A stretch of DNA of 44,428 nucleotides from positions 1 to 44,428 of the forward strand of contig JAGCXX010000200.1 in assembly GCA_017961115.1 (NCBI GenBank). Direction: 5' to 3'. Origin of the DNA: Prevotella sp. (GTDB lineage Bacteria; Bacteroidota; Bacteroidia; Bacteroidales; Bacteroidaceae). Within the stretch, counting starts at the first letter, position 1. Every line of letters begins with the position of its first letter. Of the stretch, positions 33,143 to 40,777 are shown one piece after another. The notes beneath the pieces were generated by a model. That model did not search any database. It saw nothing but the letters and a program-made list of their open reading frames with translations, and had not been told where the DNA came from. The position numbers were made by a program, and so were the translations under genes.

Positions 33143-33355
33143 TTAGGATTCCTTTTTGATATCCTTGCTGTAGACTTCAAAGAAATTGTAATCAAGAATG
33201 CGTGAAATCCTTACTAAGTCGCCAGTATCGATGGATGGCTTTGAGAATATCTTGTACACGTTAGTGCGGCTGCAAGATAACTCGCCAGCAAACCATACCA
33301 CCGATTTGCGCCTCTGCTTCAATGTCTGTTTGATTAATTGTCCAATGTGTACCAA
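33143..33355 (-). CDS. Small XRE-type helix-turn-helix regulator
   Basis: A 70-residue protein that is essentially one HTH domain: 'HIGQLIKQTLKQRRKSVVWF' begins helix 1, and 'SRTNVYKIFSKPSIDTGDLV' contains the recognition helix, ending 'SRILDYNFFEVYSKDIKK'. This matches a well-conserved Bacteroidetes family. The start must be a TTG at 33355, since no Met lies in the domain and an upstream stop is close. A perfect 10-bp palindrome covers its likely -7 box, suggesting it represses itself. It sits next to an isolated phage portal gene and may be a remnant phage repressor, though that link is inference. Confidence 0.78.
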   Translation of the reverse strand: MVHIGQLIKQTLKQRRKSVVWFAGELSCSRTNVYKIFSKPSIDTGDLVRISRILDYNFFEVYSKDIKKES

Positions 33356-33392
33356 ATCTCAAAAAATATTAAAAGGTGAAAGTTTGAAATAG

Positions 33393-33413
33393 GCAGACTA
33401 CTCATCTGTCTGC
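33393..33413. repeat. Inverted repeat GCAGAC/GTCTGC in the HTH gene leader
   Basis: GCAGAC (33393-33398) and GTCTGC (33408-33413), nine bases apart, lie between the predicted transcription start and the TTG start codon of the HTH gene. It may form a leader hairpin or be a second operator. A short T-run follows on the plus strand. Confidence 0.5.
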
Positions 33414-33420
33414 TTTTAGA

Positions 33421-33450
33421 TTGTTGCAAAAATAGGAAAATTTGCAACAA
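33421..33450. promoter_or_regulatory. Putative operator: perfect 10-bp palindrome over the HTH gene promoter
   Basis: TTGTTGCAAA (33421-33430) and TTTGCAACAA (33441-33450) are exact reverse complements, ten bases apart. The minus-strand -7 box TATTTTTG (33427-33434) lies inside it. A repressor bound here would block the HTH gene's own promoter, the classic layout for autoregulation. Confidence 0.7.
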
Positions 33451-33649
33451 ATCATTAATAATAATTGTTAAAATCGCCAAAATGTAAACTTATAGGATAC
33501 TATTTGTTTTAAATTGTCAATAAAATGCTGACATTTTGTCGTCAATTGTTTTTTTTGCATTCTTGATAATCCGTTTTGGTGGATTTGACAGACTTTTTTT
33601 TCATCCATCCATTATTTTTGCGTATGAATAAGACAAATGGCATACAATA
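33451..33649. other. AT-rich upstream region of the portal gene
   Basis: About 200 AT-rich bases with no gene that I can support. A possible -7 box TATTTTTG sits at 33613-33620, 29 bases before the portal gene ATG; its -33 partner is unclear (a TTTGACA at 33584-33590 is too far). No tRNA or clear attachment site was seen. Confidence 0.45.
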
Positions 33650-35095
33650 ATGGACAAAAAACACAAGGAAATCGCCTTGCTTGCTGAGGCAAGGAACTAT
33701 TGGGACCGCTTGAGCGGTTTCCGACAGACACGCAACCGCTGTAAGCGCTACTGCTATGGCGACCAATGGAGCGACCGCATTATGGTGGATGGCCGCATGA
33801 TACGTGAGGAGCACTATATCAGGAGTCAGGGAAGTGAGCCTTTGAAAAACAACCTCATCCGCCGATTGGTGAAGCAGGTGCTGGGCCTCTATCGCTCGCA
33901 GGTCAAACCCCAAAACACATCTGCCCTGCTCGATGCCGTGAGGAAGGAAAACTGTGCCGACGAACTCGAAACCAGGATGCTGGAGGAATTTCTCATCTCC
34001 GGATTGGCGGTACAGCGCAAGACGGGCGGCTATAGGAATGGACGCATCGGTTGCTGGACGGACAATGTGCCACCCGACCATTTCTTTGTCAACTCCGATA
34101 TCAGCGACTGCCGGGGGTGGGACGTGGAGTGCATCGGAGAGATTCACGACATGCGTTTCGATGCCGTCTGCGAGGCTTTTGCCCACAGTGGTGAGGATGT
34201 GCGGCACCTGGCTGCCGTCTATTCTGCTGCCGACTACCGTGACCGTGTGAGGGGACTTCTGGGAGAGTGGGGGCAACCATTTGGTGCATCCGATTTCTTC
34301 TTTCCAGCATCATCTGGACTGTGCAGGGTGGTGGAGGTATGGCATCGCGTGCGCAGGCCGGGCTTTCTCTGTCACGACCGGGCGGGCGGACACCTGCTGT
34401 GGGTGGACGCGCTCGCAGCGGAAGGGGGAACAGGGGCTTTCCCGGATATGATATGGACGGTGACCGACGAATGGCACTACACCTATCTGTCGCCCTTTGG
34501 TGATGTGCTGTCTGAGGGAGTCTCTCCCTACCAGCATGGCAGCCATCCCTATGTGTTCAAGGCTTACCCCTTCATCGATGGTGAGATACACTCGTTTGTG
34601 TCTGATGTCATCGACCAACAACGCTACACCAACCGCCTCATCACCCTATACGACTGGGTGATGCGCACGTCGGCAAAGGGCGTTCTCCTGGTGCCGGAGG
34701 AGAGCATCCCCGATGGCTACACCCTCGCTGATATCGCTGATGAGTGGGCGCGCTTCAATGGTGTCATCGCGGTGAAGACCCGCAACGGAGCCATGATGCC
34801 ACAGCAGATTTCCGCCAACGCCGTGAACATCGGCATCAATGAGTTGCTGCAGACCCAACTCGGATTCATGGAGGATATCTCAGGGGTGACTGGCGCCTTG
34901 CAGGGCAAGTCGTCGAAGGTGGGCGTCAGCGGCACACTTTATGAGCAGCAGACCCACAATGCGACGCTGTCACAGCTCGACCTGCTCGACTCTTTCAGGC
35001 AATTCATCACGGAGGGCATCCGAAAAGACCTGTCCAACATCGAGCAGTTTATGTTGGAAAAAACTGATTTATCTTTACAATGCGCAAATGTGTAA
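33650..35095 (+). CDS. P22-type phage portal protein, solitary
   Basis: A 481-residue protein that looks like a P22-like portal. The opening 'RNYWDRLSGFRQTRNRCKRY' and 'CYGDQWSD', the 'LKNNLIRRLVKQVLGLYRSQ' helix, the late wing/crown part 'QQRYTNRLITLYDWVMRTSA', and 'MEDISGVTGALQGKSSKVGV' followed by 'LYEQQTHNATLSQLDLLDSF' are all typical. Portals are dodecameric rings at the phage head vertex through which DNA passes. Yet no terminase, capsid, protease or tail gene is present on either side; the neighbours are an HTH regulator and unrelated minus-strand genes. The reading frame is open and complete, so it could be the last remnant of a prophage or a domesticated gene. Confidence 0.75.
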   Translation: MDKKHKEIALLAEARNYWDRLSGFRQTRNRCKRYCYGDQWSDRIMVDGRMIREEHYIRSQGSEPLKNNLIRRLVKQVLGLYRSQVKPQNTSALLDAVRKENCADELETRMLEEFLISGLAVQRKTGGYRNGRIGCWTDNVPPDHFFVNSDISDCRGWDVECIGEIHDMRFDAVCEAFAHSGEDVRHLAAVYSAADYRDRVRGLLGEWGQPFGASDFFFPASSGLCRVVEVWHRVRRPGFLCHDRAGGHLLWVDALAAEGGTGAFPDMIWTVTDEWHYTYLSPFGDVLSEGVSPYQHGSHPYVFKAYPFIDGEIHSFVSDVIDQQRYTNRLITLYDWVMRTSAKGVLLVPEESIPDGYTLADIADEWARFNGVIAVKTRNGAMMPQQISANAVNIGINELLQTQLGFMEDISGVTGALQGKSSKVGVSGTLYEQQTHNATLSQLDLLDSFRQFITEGIRKDLSNIEQFMLEKTDLSLQCANV

Positions 35096-35144
35096 TTATT
35101 GTTAAATAATTAAGGGTCAAATAACAACGTGTTGGAAAAAGTAT

Positions 35145-35228
35145 TATTTTTGCAGTAATAAAACGTAATCCTATGTCGGATAGGATTAAATCGGGGGGAC
35201 GGTCCATTCGTGGGGCGCCCCCCCCTCA
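35145..35228 (+). ncRNA. Candidate structured RNA or terminator region downstream of the portal gene
   Basis: The gap 35096-35260 contains a possible -7 box TATTTTTG (35145-35152). A perfect 9-bp hairpin follows, TAATCCTAT/ATAGGATTA (35166-35174 and 35180-35188, loop GTCGG). Next is a G6 run (35193-35198) that can pair with a run of eight or nine C (from 35218) across an inner palindrome GGGGCGCCCC. Such G and C tracts stand out in an AT-rich gap. It could be a small RNA, a terminator for one or both flanking genes, or a phage-derived element. Confidence 0.35.
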
Positions 35229-35260
35229 TAATAGTAAAACCATTAAAACTTTTTGAATAA

Positions 35261-37714
35261 TCAGACTTTCGTATTGGGGTTGGAGATGTTCAGCGACACA
35301 TCCACCACATTGTAGTCATAGCTTTGAATGGCAGTCGTGAGGTATTGCCAATCTTTGAGGTAGTCATGCAGCAGTTTTGCCTCGTCCTTGGCGTCATTCG
35401 TGCCAGAGTATCCCAGAATCTCGTGGGAGGCATTCCATCTTAGATGTTCGGTCTGTGCCAGCACGTCCAATACCCTCTGATACTCCGGGGGCAGGGGGCT
35501 GTTGTCTTTCAAAACATAGGTGATTTGTTGGTCTTCCCTCCTCAGCTCCCCTTGCAGGATTTCTTCGTATTTGTCATTTAATGCTCGCTGCGCCAGTCTG
35601 ACCTTAGTCTCTTTGTGCTGGCTGTTGCAGATGTTCTGAGTCTGAATTCTTCTCAGTCTCATCACTCCGCTGTAAGTGGGAGCGCATCCTATGTTTTTAC
35701 CAGTCAGTTGCATAAGTCTTTCCTTCTCCTCATCCCAACTTTCGATTTTATCTGGTTCTTTACCAGAGCGTTTTTTGCCGGCATTGAGCGACTGGTCATA
35801 CTTTATCTTGAACTTCTTGGCTTCGTTTCTCAACGCATCACTGACAATCTCTTTGAAGGAATAGGCCTTTTTTGTCGCGCCAAACAGGGTAATGGGTGTG
35901 CTGATTATCGCGTCAGAGGATATCTTATTTTGTTCCAGTCGGGATGTGTCAGTGCTATTGTTTTCTGCCGCACACAGACGATTGTAGTGGTTGGCGACTC
36001 TTTGTATGTGGTCGTTCTCGTCGTGTTGTACACGCACGACGATACGGAATTTATCCAGATTGTCCCTGTGGCGGATGGCAAGTCGCAGGATGCGGATGGC
36101 GAGAGAGATGTTCAACTCGTCGTTCTCTGTGACCAGCACCACATAGTTGAGTGTCTTAATCCATGATGTCAGCCGCCTGTAGAAATCTATGCTCTGGCAG
36201 TCCATGTTGTACAGGTTGATTTCCTTTGCCTGTTTGTCGTCTTGGTTGTCTTGGGTTGTCTTGATGGAAGGTGCGTTGGCATAGAACAAGCCCGCTTTCT
36301 CGTTCATGTTCTTATCTATAACGTGGCATCGGAACTCAGACCGCTCCACCTTTTTTGCTGTACTGCCAGTTTTGACGAAAGCCCCAAATTCATAAAGGAA
36401 GCGCACGACATCGAGTCCCACCTCGCCGAACCCCACTACCAAGGCATGGAATGGTGATGAGACGGTGGCATCTTTCTCTACATCAACGTAGTTGACAGGG
36501 TGCAGGTTGCCGTCCTGTTTCAGTTCCTCCACACAGATATGTGAGGAGTCGACCACCCTCACCTCCATGTTCTTATGCGCCTGCTCATCCTCTATCACCT
36601 TGTGGATGCTGTTGTAGCGGGCATGGCAGTAAAACCTTACCTTTCCCTTTTTTGCATAAGCCAGCATCTCTTTGTCGTTCTTGAGGTTGGTCACAGCCTG
36701 GATATTGAATGCCTCATCTTCCTCCAGGAAGAACATATGCACGGTGTTAGTGGTGTGGTTAATCAGCCGGGATATACTGTTCAGTCGCAGTTTATGAAGC
36801 AGGTTTTCATTGTCTGTCGCCTGCATGGAGTTCATCACCGACCCATAGGTGCTGACGGTCAGGCAACCCCGTTTCTGAAGTTTCTGCAAGCCTTCCATCT
36901 TTCTTTTGGTCAGCGAGAGAAAATTGAAAAGTCGGTCAACGCCCAGCAGTTTGTTGTCATCTTTTGTATCGTTGTAGATTCTGATGATGACGATGTTGTC
37001 CTCGTTGCCCTTGCCGTTTTCGATGATGTCCTTGGCGAGGTAATAGGTGGCGTCGTTCATACCCCAAAATACATAGAGGTCGCTTTTTTTCTTAATGCTC
37101 ACGTTCGTCTTCCAATATCGGATGATGCTTGCTACGATATTGAATCCAAAGTGCCTGATGATGAAAACCATGGAGATAAATGCCGCCAGCAGATGGGTGA
37201 TGGAGAAAAAGAACATGAACCATCCGTTGATGTAACATTCCTCGTGTATGGCACTGATGTCATTTTGAAGCAGGAACATTCCAAAGGCATGTATGATGGC
37301 CATGGGAGCCACGCCCAGCAATGCCCAGATGGCCGACGTGGTGTCCGCCTCATGCTCGGGATACATGCCGATGTTGTAGATAACGAATCCCGCTATCCAC
37401 ACCAAGACGAAAGCCGAGGTAAGGTATCTCTCGCAGAAGTTCATCGCCTTCTCGTTCTTGTAGAAGAAAACGGCGAGGAGACCCATGATGAGGAGATAGA
37501 AGATAACCGAACCCACTCCGCCCCAGAAGATATGCCCGAGGTGATTGTCGAAAGTAATCAGGTCGGGGTTGGTGGCAGTTCCGAACACGGTGTCCACGTG
37601 CAGCTTGGAGATGCTGAGGGAGTCGATGGACAGGGAGTCGATGTTCGCCAATGCGTCGGAATTGGCTAAAGTTTGCACACTCATTGTTATAGTATTTTTA
37701 AGATAGTGTCTCAC
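35261..37714 (-). CDS. Membrane protein with two Rossmann-type (TrkA-N-like) domains and a C-terminal RyR-like domain
   Basis: An 817-residue protein. It has four TM helices (about 60-84, 98-118, 128-149, 163-187), then 'SDLYVFWGMNDATYYLAKDI' opening a Rossmann-like domain (about 211-330). A second Rossmann domain (about 422-560) carries the GxGxxG motif 'ALVVGFGEVGLDVVRFLYEF'. After a charged linker comes 'VLDVLAQTEHLRWNASHEIL', with 'LLHDYLKDWQYL' and 'YDYNVVDV' after it (746-808), which resembles bacterial RyR-type domains. The tandem nucleotide-binding plan recalls RCK/TrkA regulators of ion channels, but no potassium selectivity filter is visible. It starts 3 bases after a Crp/Fnr regulator gene and is presumably its operon partner. 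Function unknown; a ligand-gated membrane effector is possible. An in-frame ATG ten codons later is an alternative start. Confidence 0.72.
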   Translation of the reverse strand: MRHYLKNTITMSVQTLANSDALANIDSLSIDSLSISKLHVDTVFGTATNPDLITFDNHLGHIFWGGVGSVIFYLLIMGLLAVFFYKNEKAMNFCERYLTSAFVLVWIAGFVIYNIGMYPEHEADTTSAIWALLGVAPMAIIHAFGMFLLQNDISAIHEECYINGWFMFFFSITHLLAAFISMVFIIRHFGFNIVASIIRYWKTNVSIKKKSDLYVFWGMNDATYYLAKDIIENGKGNEDNIVIIRIYNDTKDDNKLLGVDRLFNFLSLTKRKMEGLQKLQKRGCLTVSTYGSVMNSMQATDNENLLHKLRLNSISRLINHTTNTVHMFFLEEDEAFNIQAVTNLKNDKEMLAYAKKGKVRFYCHARYNSIHKVIEDEQAHKNMEVRVVDSSHICVEELKQDGNLHPVNYVDVEKDATVSSPFHALVVGFGEVGLDVVRFLYEFGAFVKTGSTAKKVERSEFRCHVIDKNMNEKAGLFYANAPSIKTTQDNQDDKQAKEINLYNMDCQSIDFYRRLTSWIKTLNYVVLVTENDELNISLAIRILRLAIRHRDNLDKFRIVVRVQHDENDHIQRVANHYNRLCAAENNSTDTSRLEQNKISSDAIISTPITLFGATKKAYSFKEIVSDALRNEAKKFKIKYDQSLNAGKKRSGKEPDKIESWDEEKERLMQLTGKNIGCAPTYSGVMRLRRIQTQNICNSQHKETKVRLAQRALNDKYEEILQGELRREDQQITYVLKDNSPLPPEYQRVLDVLAQTEHLRWNASHEILGYSGTNDAKDEAKLLHDYLKDWQYLTTAIQSYDYNVVDVSLNISNPNTKV

Positions 37715-37717
37715 CAG

Positions 37718-38368
37718 TTATTTCAAAAGATGCACAACCCTGCCATCTATCTGTATCTCGCCAGCCTCCTGCATCTCTCTGAGACACCGCTGCAAAGAAT
37801 ACTTCTGTATGCCGAATTGCTCAGCCAGTGCCTGTCGGGAGAGAGGAATCCGCAAATGTCGGCTCTGTTGCTTCTTTTGTTCTTCTTTAAAATAACTTTC
37901 CACCTTCTCACGCACACTCATTGAGAGCATCGACACTTTCTTGGTGAGAAACGACACGATATTGGAGAGAATGTGAATCTCGTTGAGGGCGATACGGCTG
38001 TCGGAAAGAATCAGTGCCTCCATATCCGCACGCATGAGTTGCAGCACATGGGTGTCGACGACAGCCTCCACGGTCACAGGATAATGATTGTCGGCAGCAA
38101 AGAGAAAAGCGGGCGCCAGCATATTGCCGGAGTGATGCAAATTGAGGGTGATGATTCTGCCCGATGGGCTCATCATGGTGGCTGTCATCTCGCCGCTAAT
38201 AACAATATCGGCATGAAGGCACTCATCACCCACCATGGCAAAGAGCGCACCTCGCTTATACGTCAGTACACGATAGCGCACCCTGTGCATCGCGGCAATG
38301 ATCTCCTCGTCGGTCAGTCCCTTAAAAAGCGGACAGGCAGACAATCCTCTTAATGTATCTATATCCAT
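37718..38368 (-). CDS. Crp/Fnr-family transcriptional regulator
   Basis: A 216-residue regulator with an N-terminal cyclic-nucleotide-binding-type beta-roll ('CPLFKGLTDEEIIAAMHRVR', then 'GDECLHADIVISGEMTATMM' and 'LAPAFLFA'), a dimerisation helix, and a C-terminal winged HTH ('IPLSRQALAEQFGIQKYSLQ', 'REMQEAGEIQIDGRVVHLL'). It lacks an obvious N-terminal Cys cluster, so it is not a classical oxygen-sensing Fnr. It is divergent from nrfHA and lies directly upstream of the TM-Rossmann-RyR gene. It is a natural candidate to control both, in response to nitrosative or anaerobic conditions; the signal is unknown. Confidence 0.88.
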   Translation of the reverse strand: MDIDTLRGLSACPLFKGLTDEEIIAAMHRVRYRVLTYKRGALFAMVGDECLHADIVISGEMTATMMSPSGRIITLNLHHSGNMLAPAFLFAADNHYPVTVEAVVDTHVLQLMRADMEALILSDSRIALNEIHILSNIVSFLTKKVSMLSMSVREKVESYFKEEQKKQQSRHLRIPLSRQALAEQFGIQKYSLQRCLREMQEAGEIQIDGRVVHLLK

Positions 38369-38396
38369 ACGTCAATAAATGAAAAACATCACATTG

Positions 38397-38404
38397 CAAA
38401 GATA
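38397..38404 (-). promoter_or_regulatory. -7 box of the Crp/Fnr regulator gene
   Basis: The minus strand reads TATCTTTG (TAnnTTTG), 29 bases before the regulator ATG. A second TATCTTTG occurs 45 bases upstream (38442-38449) inside the inverted repeat. Confidence 0.5.
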
Positions 38405-38426
38405 GTGAAAGACGAGTACAATGCCT

Positions 38427-38451
38427 CCTATCTTCGCTTAGCAAAGATAGG
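38427..38451. promoter_or_regulatory. Inverted repeat CCTATCTT-N9-AAGATAGG between the regulator and nrfHA
   Basis: CCTATCTT (38427-38434) and AAGATAGG (38444-38451) are exact reverse complements around nine bases. The site sits between the divergent Crp/Fnr gene and nrfH, so it is a candidate operator. It is not the canonical Fnr box TTGAT-N4-ATCAA, and one arm overlaps a TATCTTTG promoter-like box. Confidence 0.45.
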
Positions 38452-38566
38452 AACAAATTGTGAATTTTTCTAAAATTTAACAAAATTTATACATACAGAA
38501 TAACAAATGTTACCCCTAATTATCCTCATTAATGAGTATTTTTGTAATAAATATAAAAATCCTTCA

Positions 38567-39160
38567 ATGAAGATTATTGATCAAATCATCGACCGATTCT
38601 CTTACAAGCAAAAAGTAGGACTGCTCATCTTGAGTGGAGTGATAGTGGGCTTAGGGGGTCTGTTTATGTATTTGCTCCGTGCACATACCTATATCGCCGA
38701 CAACCCATCCGCCTGCGTCAACTGTCATATCATGACACCCTACTACGCCTCGTGGAGCCATTCATCGCATGGCAGAGACGCCACTTGCAACGATTGTCAT
38801 GTGCCCCACTCCAGTTTGGTGGCCAAATACGGTTTTAAGGCGATGGACGGAATGAAGCATGTAGCCTATTTTGTCACCCACTCCGAGCGACAAGCCATCA
38901 TGGCAGAAGATATGAGCGCACAAGTGATTATGGACAACTGCATCCGTTGCCACACCCAACTCAACCAGGAGTTTGTCAAGACTGGCCGTATCGACTATAT
39001 GATGGCCAAAAGGGGCGATGGCAAAGCTTGCTGGGATTGTCACCGCAACGTGCCCCATGGCGGTATGAACTCGCTATCGAGCACTCCAGCTGCGGAGGGT
39101 GTTACACCCTTGCCGCCAAGTCCAGTGCCAGAATGGCTTCATGGCCTGACAGGCAGGTAA
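38567..39160 (+). CDS. nrfH: Cytochrome c nitrite reductase small subunit NrfH
   Basis: A 197-residue membrane-anchored tetraheme cytochrome. One N-terminal TM helix (about 17-37) is followed by four CxxCH sites at residues 50, 74, 125 and 155 (CVNCH, CNDCH, CIRCH, CWDCH). NrfH oxidises menaquinol and passes electrons to NrfA on the periplasmic side. The start ATG at 38567 (MKIIDQII) fits the family; an earlier in-frame ATG at 38507 would add a 20-residue stretch not seen in NrfH. It is first in a four-gene operon, 69 bases before nrfA, and likely regulated by the divergent Crp/Fnr protein. Confidence 0.93.
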   Translation: MKIIDQIIDRFSYKQKVGLLILSGVIVGLGGLFMYLLRAHTYIADNPSACVNCHIMTPYYASWSHSSHGRDATCNDCHVPHSSLVAKYGFKAMDGMKHVAYFVTHSERQAIMAEDMSAQVIMDNCIRCHTQLNQEFVKTGRIDYMMAKRGDGKACWDCHRNVPHGGMNSLSSTPAAEGVTPLPPSPVPEWLHGLTGR

Positions 39161-39229
39161 TGTCAGAACTCCTCAACTACTGTACTCCTCAACCCCTATT
39201 CCAAACCGAAACTTGAAAAATCAAATATT

Positions 39230-40777
39230 ATGGCTAAAAAATTAAAAAAATGGCAAGGCTGGGCACTCTTCGGAGGTTCCATGGTCTTAGTGTTTCTTTT
39301 AGGCCTGCTCGTATCATCCCTGATGGAGCGGCGTGCGGAGGTGGCCAGTGTGTTCAACAACAAGCGCACTGAGTTTACCGACTCCATCATCGCACAGAAC
39401 GAGAAGTTTAAGGCTGACTATCCCCGCGAATATGAGACATGGGCGATGACCGAAGACACCACCTTTAAATCGAAGTTCAACAGTTCGCAAGAGGTTGATG
39501 TACTGGAGGCGCGTCCTGAAATGGTGGTCTTGTGGGCAGGCTATGCTTTCTCACGCCATTACAACACACCCCGTGGACACAAGCACGCACTTGAGGACAT
39601 GCGCAAGATTCTGCGTACTGGCAACCCTGGCATACAGATTGGTGCCGACTCTATCGCAGCAGATATGCAGCCTGCCACCTGTTGGACGTGTAAGGGTCCT
39701 GATGTGCCTCGCATGATGCGTGAACTGAGTGATTCGAAGTCGGTCATGGACCCAGCCAACTTCTATGCCAAGAAGTGGAGTGAGTTGGGTGCCGAAGAGG
39801 TGAACACCATAGGCTGTTCTGACTGTCACGATGCCCGCACGATGGATTTGCGTCCTGCACGTCCCGCCATCTATGAGGCTTTTGCCCGTGTGGGCAAGGA
39901 TGTGAGGAAGGCTTCTCATCAGGAGATGCGCTCCCTGGTTTGTGCACAGTGCCATGTGGAGTATTACTTCATCAAGCCCGATGACCCGAAGAATCCCGGC
40001 AAGGCCAACTACCTGGTCTTCCCACAGCACTATGGCCTGACCTGCGAGGCAGCAGAGAAGTGGTTTGACGAGATAGGATTTTACGACTATATCCACCCAC
40101 TGTCCAAGACCAAGATTCTGAAAGCTCAGCATCCAGGCTGGGAGATGTCGCAACAGGGCATCCATGCACAGCGTGGTGTGAGCTGTGCCGACTGTCACAT
40201 GCCTTATAAGAGCGAGGGTGGAGTGAAATTCTCCGACCATCAGATTATGTCGCCCCTGGCCAAGATAGACCGTACCTGCCAGACCTGTCATCGTCAGGAT
40301 GCCGAGGTGCTGCGCCAGAATGTATATGAGCGTCAGGAGAAATGTAACGAGGTTCGCAACCGTGCTGAGCAGGAGTTGGCACGTGCCCACTTCGAGACGA
40401 AGTTTATCATCGACAAGGGAGCCTCTGATGCAGAGTTGGCTCCCATCCAGGCCCTGTTGCGCAAGAGCCAATGGCGCTGGGACTATGCCATCGCATCCCA
40501 TGGTGCCACTTTCCACGCTCCCCAGGAGGTGACCCGTCTGCTCTCACACTCTGTAGACTATGCTCAACAGGCACGTCTGCTGATTGCCCGAGTGGCTGCC
40601 AAGTATGGACACCTCGGCGAGATTCCCGTACCCGACTATTCCACCAAGGCGAAGGCACAGGCCGCCATCGGTCTCGACATGAAGACATTGAACGCCAACA
40701 AACAGCGCTTCCTGCAAGAGATTGAGCCTAAATGGATAGAGGAAGCCAAAAAGAACGGCAAACTCGTATCACTCTGA
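39230..40777 (+). CDS. nrfA: Ammonia-forming cytochrome c nitrite reductase NrfA
   Basis: A 515-residue pentaheme enzyme that reduces nitrite to ammonium with six electrons in the periplasm. The catalytic heme has the characteristic lysine-ligated motif CWTCK (151-155). Four CxxCH sites follow (CSDCH 196, CAQCH 238, CADCH 319, CQTCH 350). 'CHVEYYF' contains the conserved Tyr near the active site. The N-terminal hydrophobic helix (about 12-31) is an uncleaved anchor or signal. The stop TGA overlaps the next start by one base (TGATG). Alone among nearby genes it defines the operon as nitrite ammonification, useful for anaerobic growth and for nitrite detoxification. Confidence 0.96.
   Translation: MAKKLKKWQGWALFGGSMVLVFLLGLLVSSLMERRAEVASVFNNKRTEFTDSIIAQNEKFKADYPREYETWAMTEDTTFKSKFNSSQEVDVLEARPEMVVLWAGYAFSRHYNTPRGHKHALEDMRKILRTGNPGIQIGADSIAADMQPATCWTCKGPDVPRMMRELSDSKSVMDPANFYAKKWSELGAEEVNTIGCSDCHDARTMDLRPARPAIYEAFARVGKDVRKASHQEMRSLVCAQCHVEYYFIKPDDPKNPGKANYLVFPQHYGLTCEAAEKWFDEIGFYDYIHPLSKTKILKAQHPGWEMSQQGIHAQRGVSCADCHMPYKSEGGVKFSDHQIMSPLAKIDRTCQTCHRQDAEVLRQNVYERQEKCNEVRNRAEQELARAHFETKFIIDKGASDAELAPIQALLRKSQWRWDYAIASHGATFHAPQEVTRLLSHSVDYAQQARLLIARVAAKYGHLGEIPVPDYSTKAKAQAAIGLDMKTLNANKQRFLQEIEPKWIEEAKKNGKLVSL

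Noticed and set aside
33451..35260. A complete prophage or attachment sites around the portal gene
   Set aside because: No integrase, terminase, capsid or tail gene, no tRNA and no clear direct repeats were found on either side.
36575..37669. A 364-codon plus-strand frame opposite the TM-Rossmann-RyR gene
   Set aside because: It is H/V/D-rich antisense sequence, while the minus-strand frame has clear TM helices and a GxGxxG motif.
35261..37714. Classical voltage- or ligand-gated potassium channel
   Set aside because: The tandem Rossmann domains suggest it, but no TVGYG-type filter is present between the TM helices.
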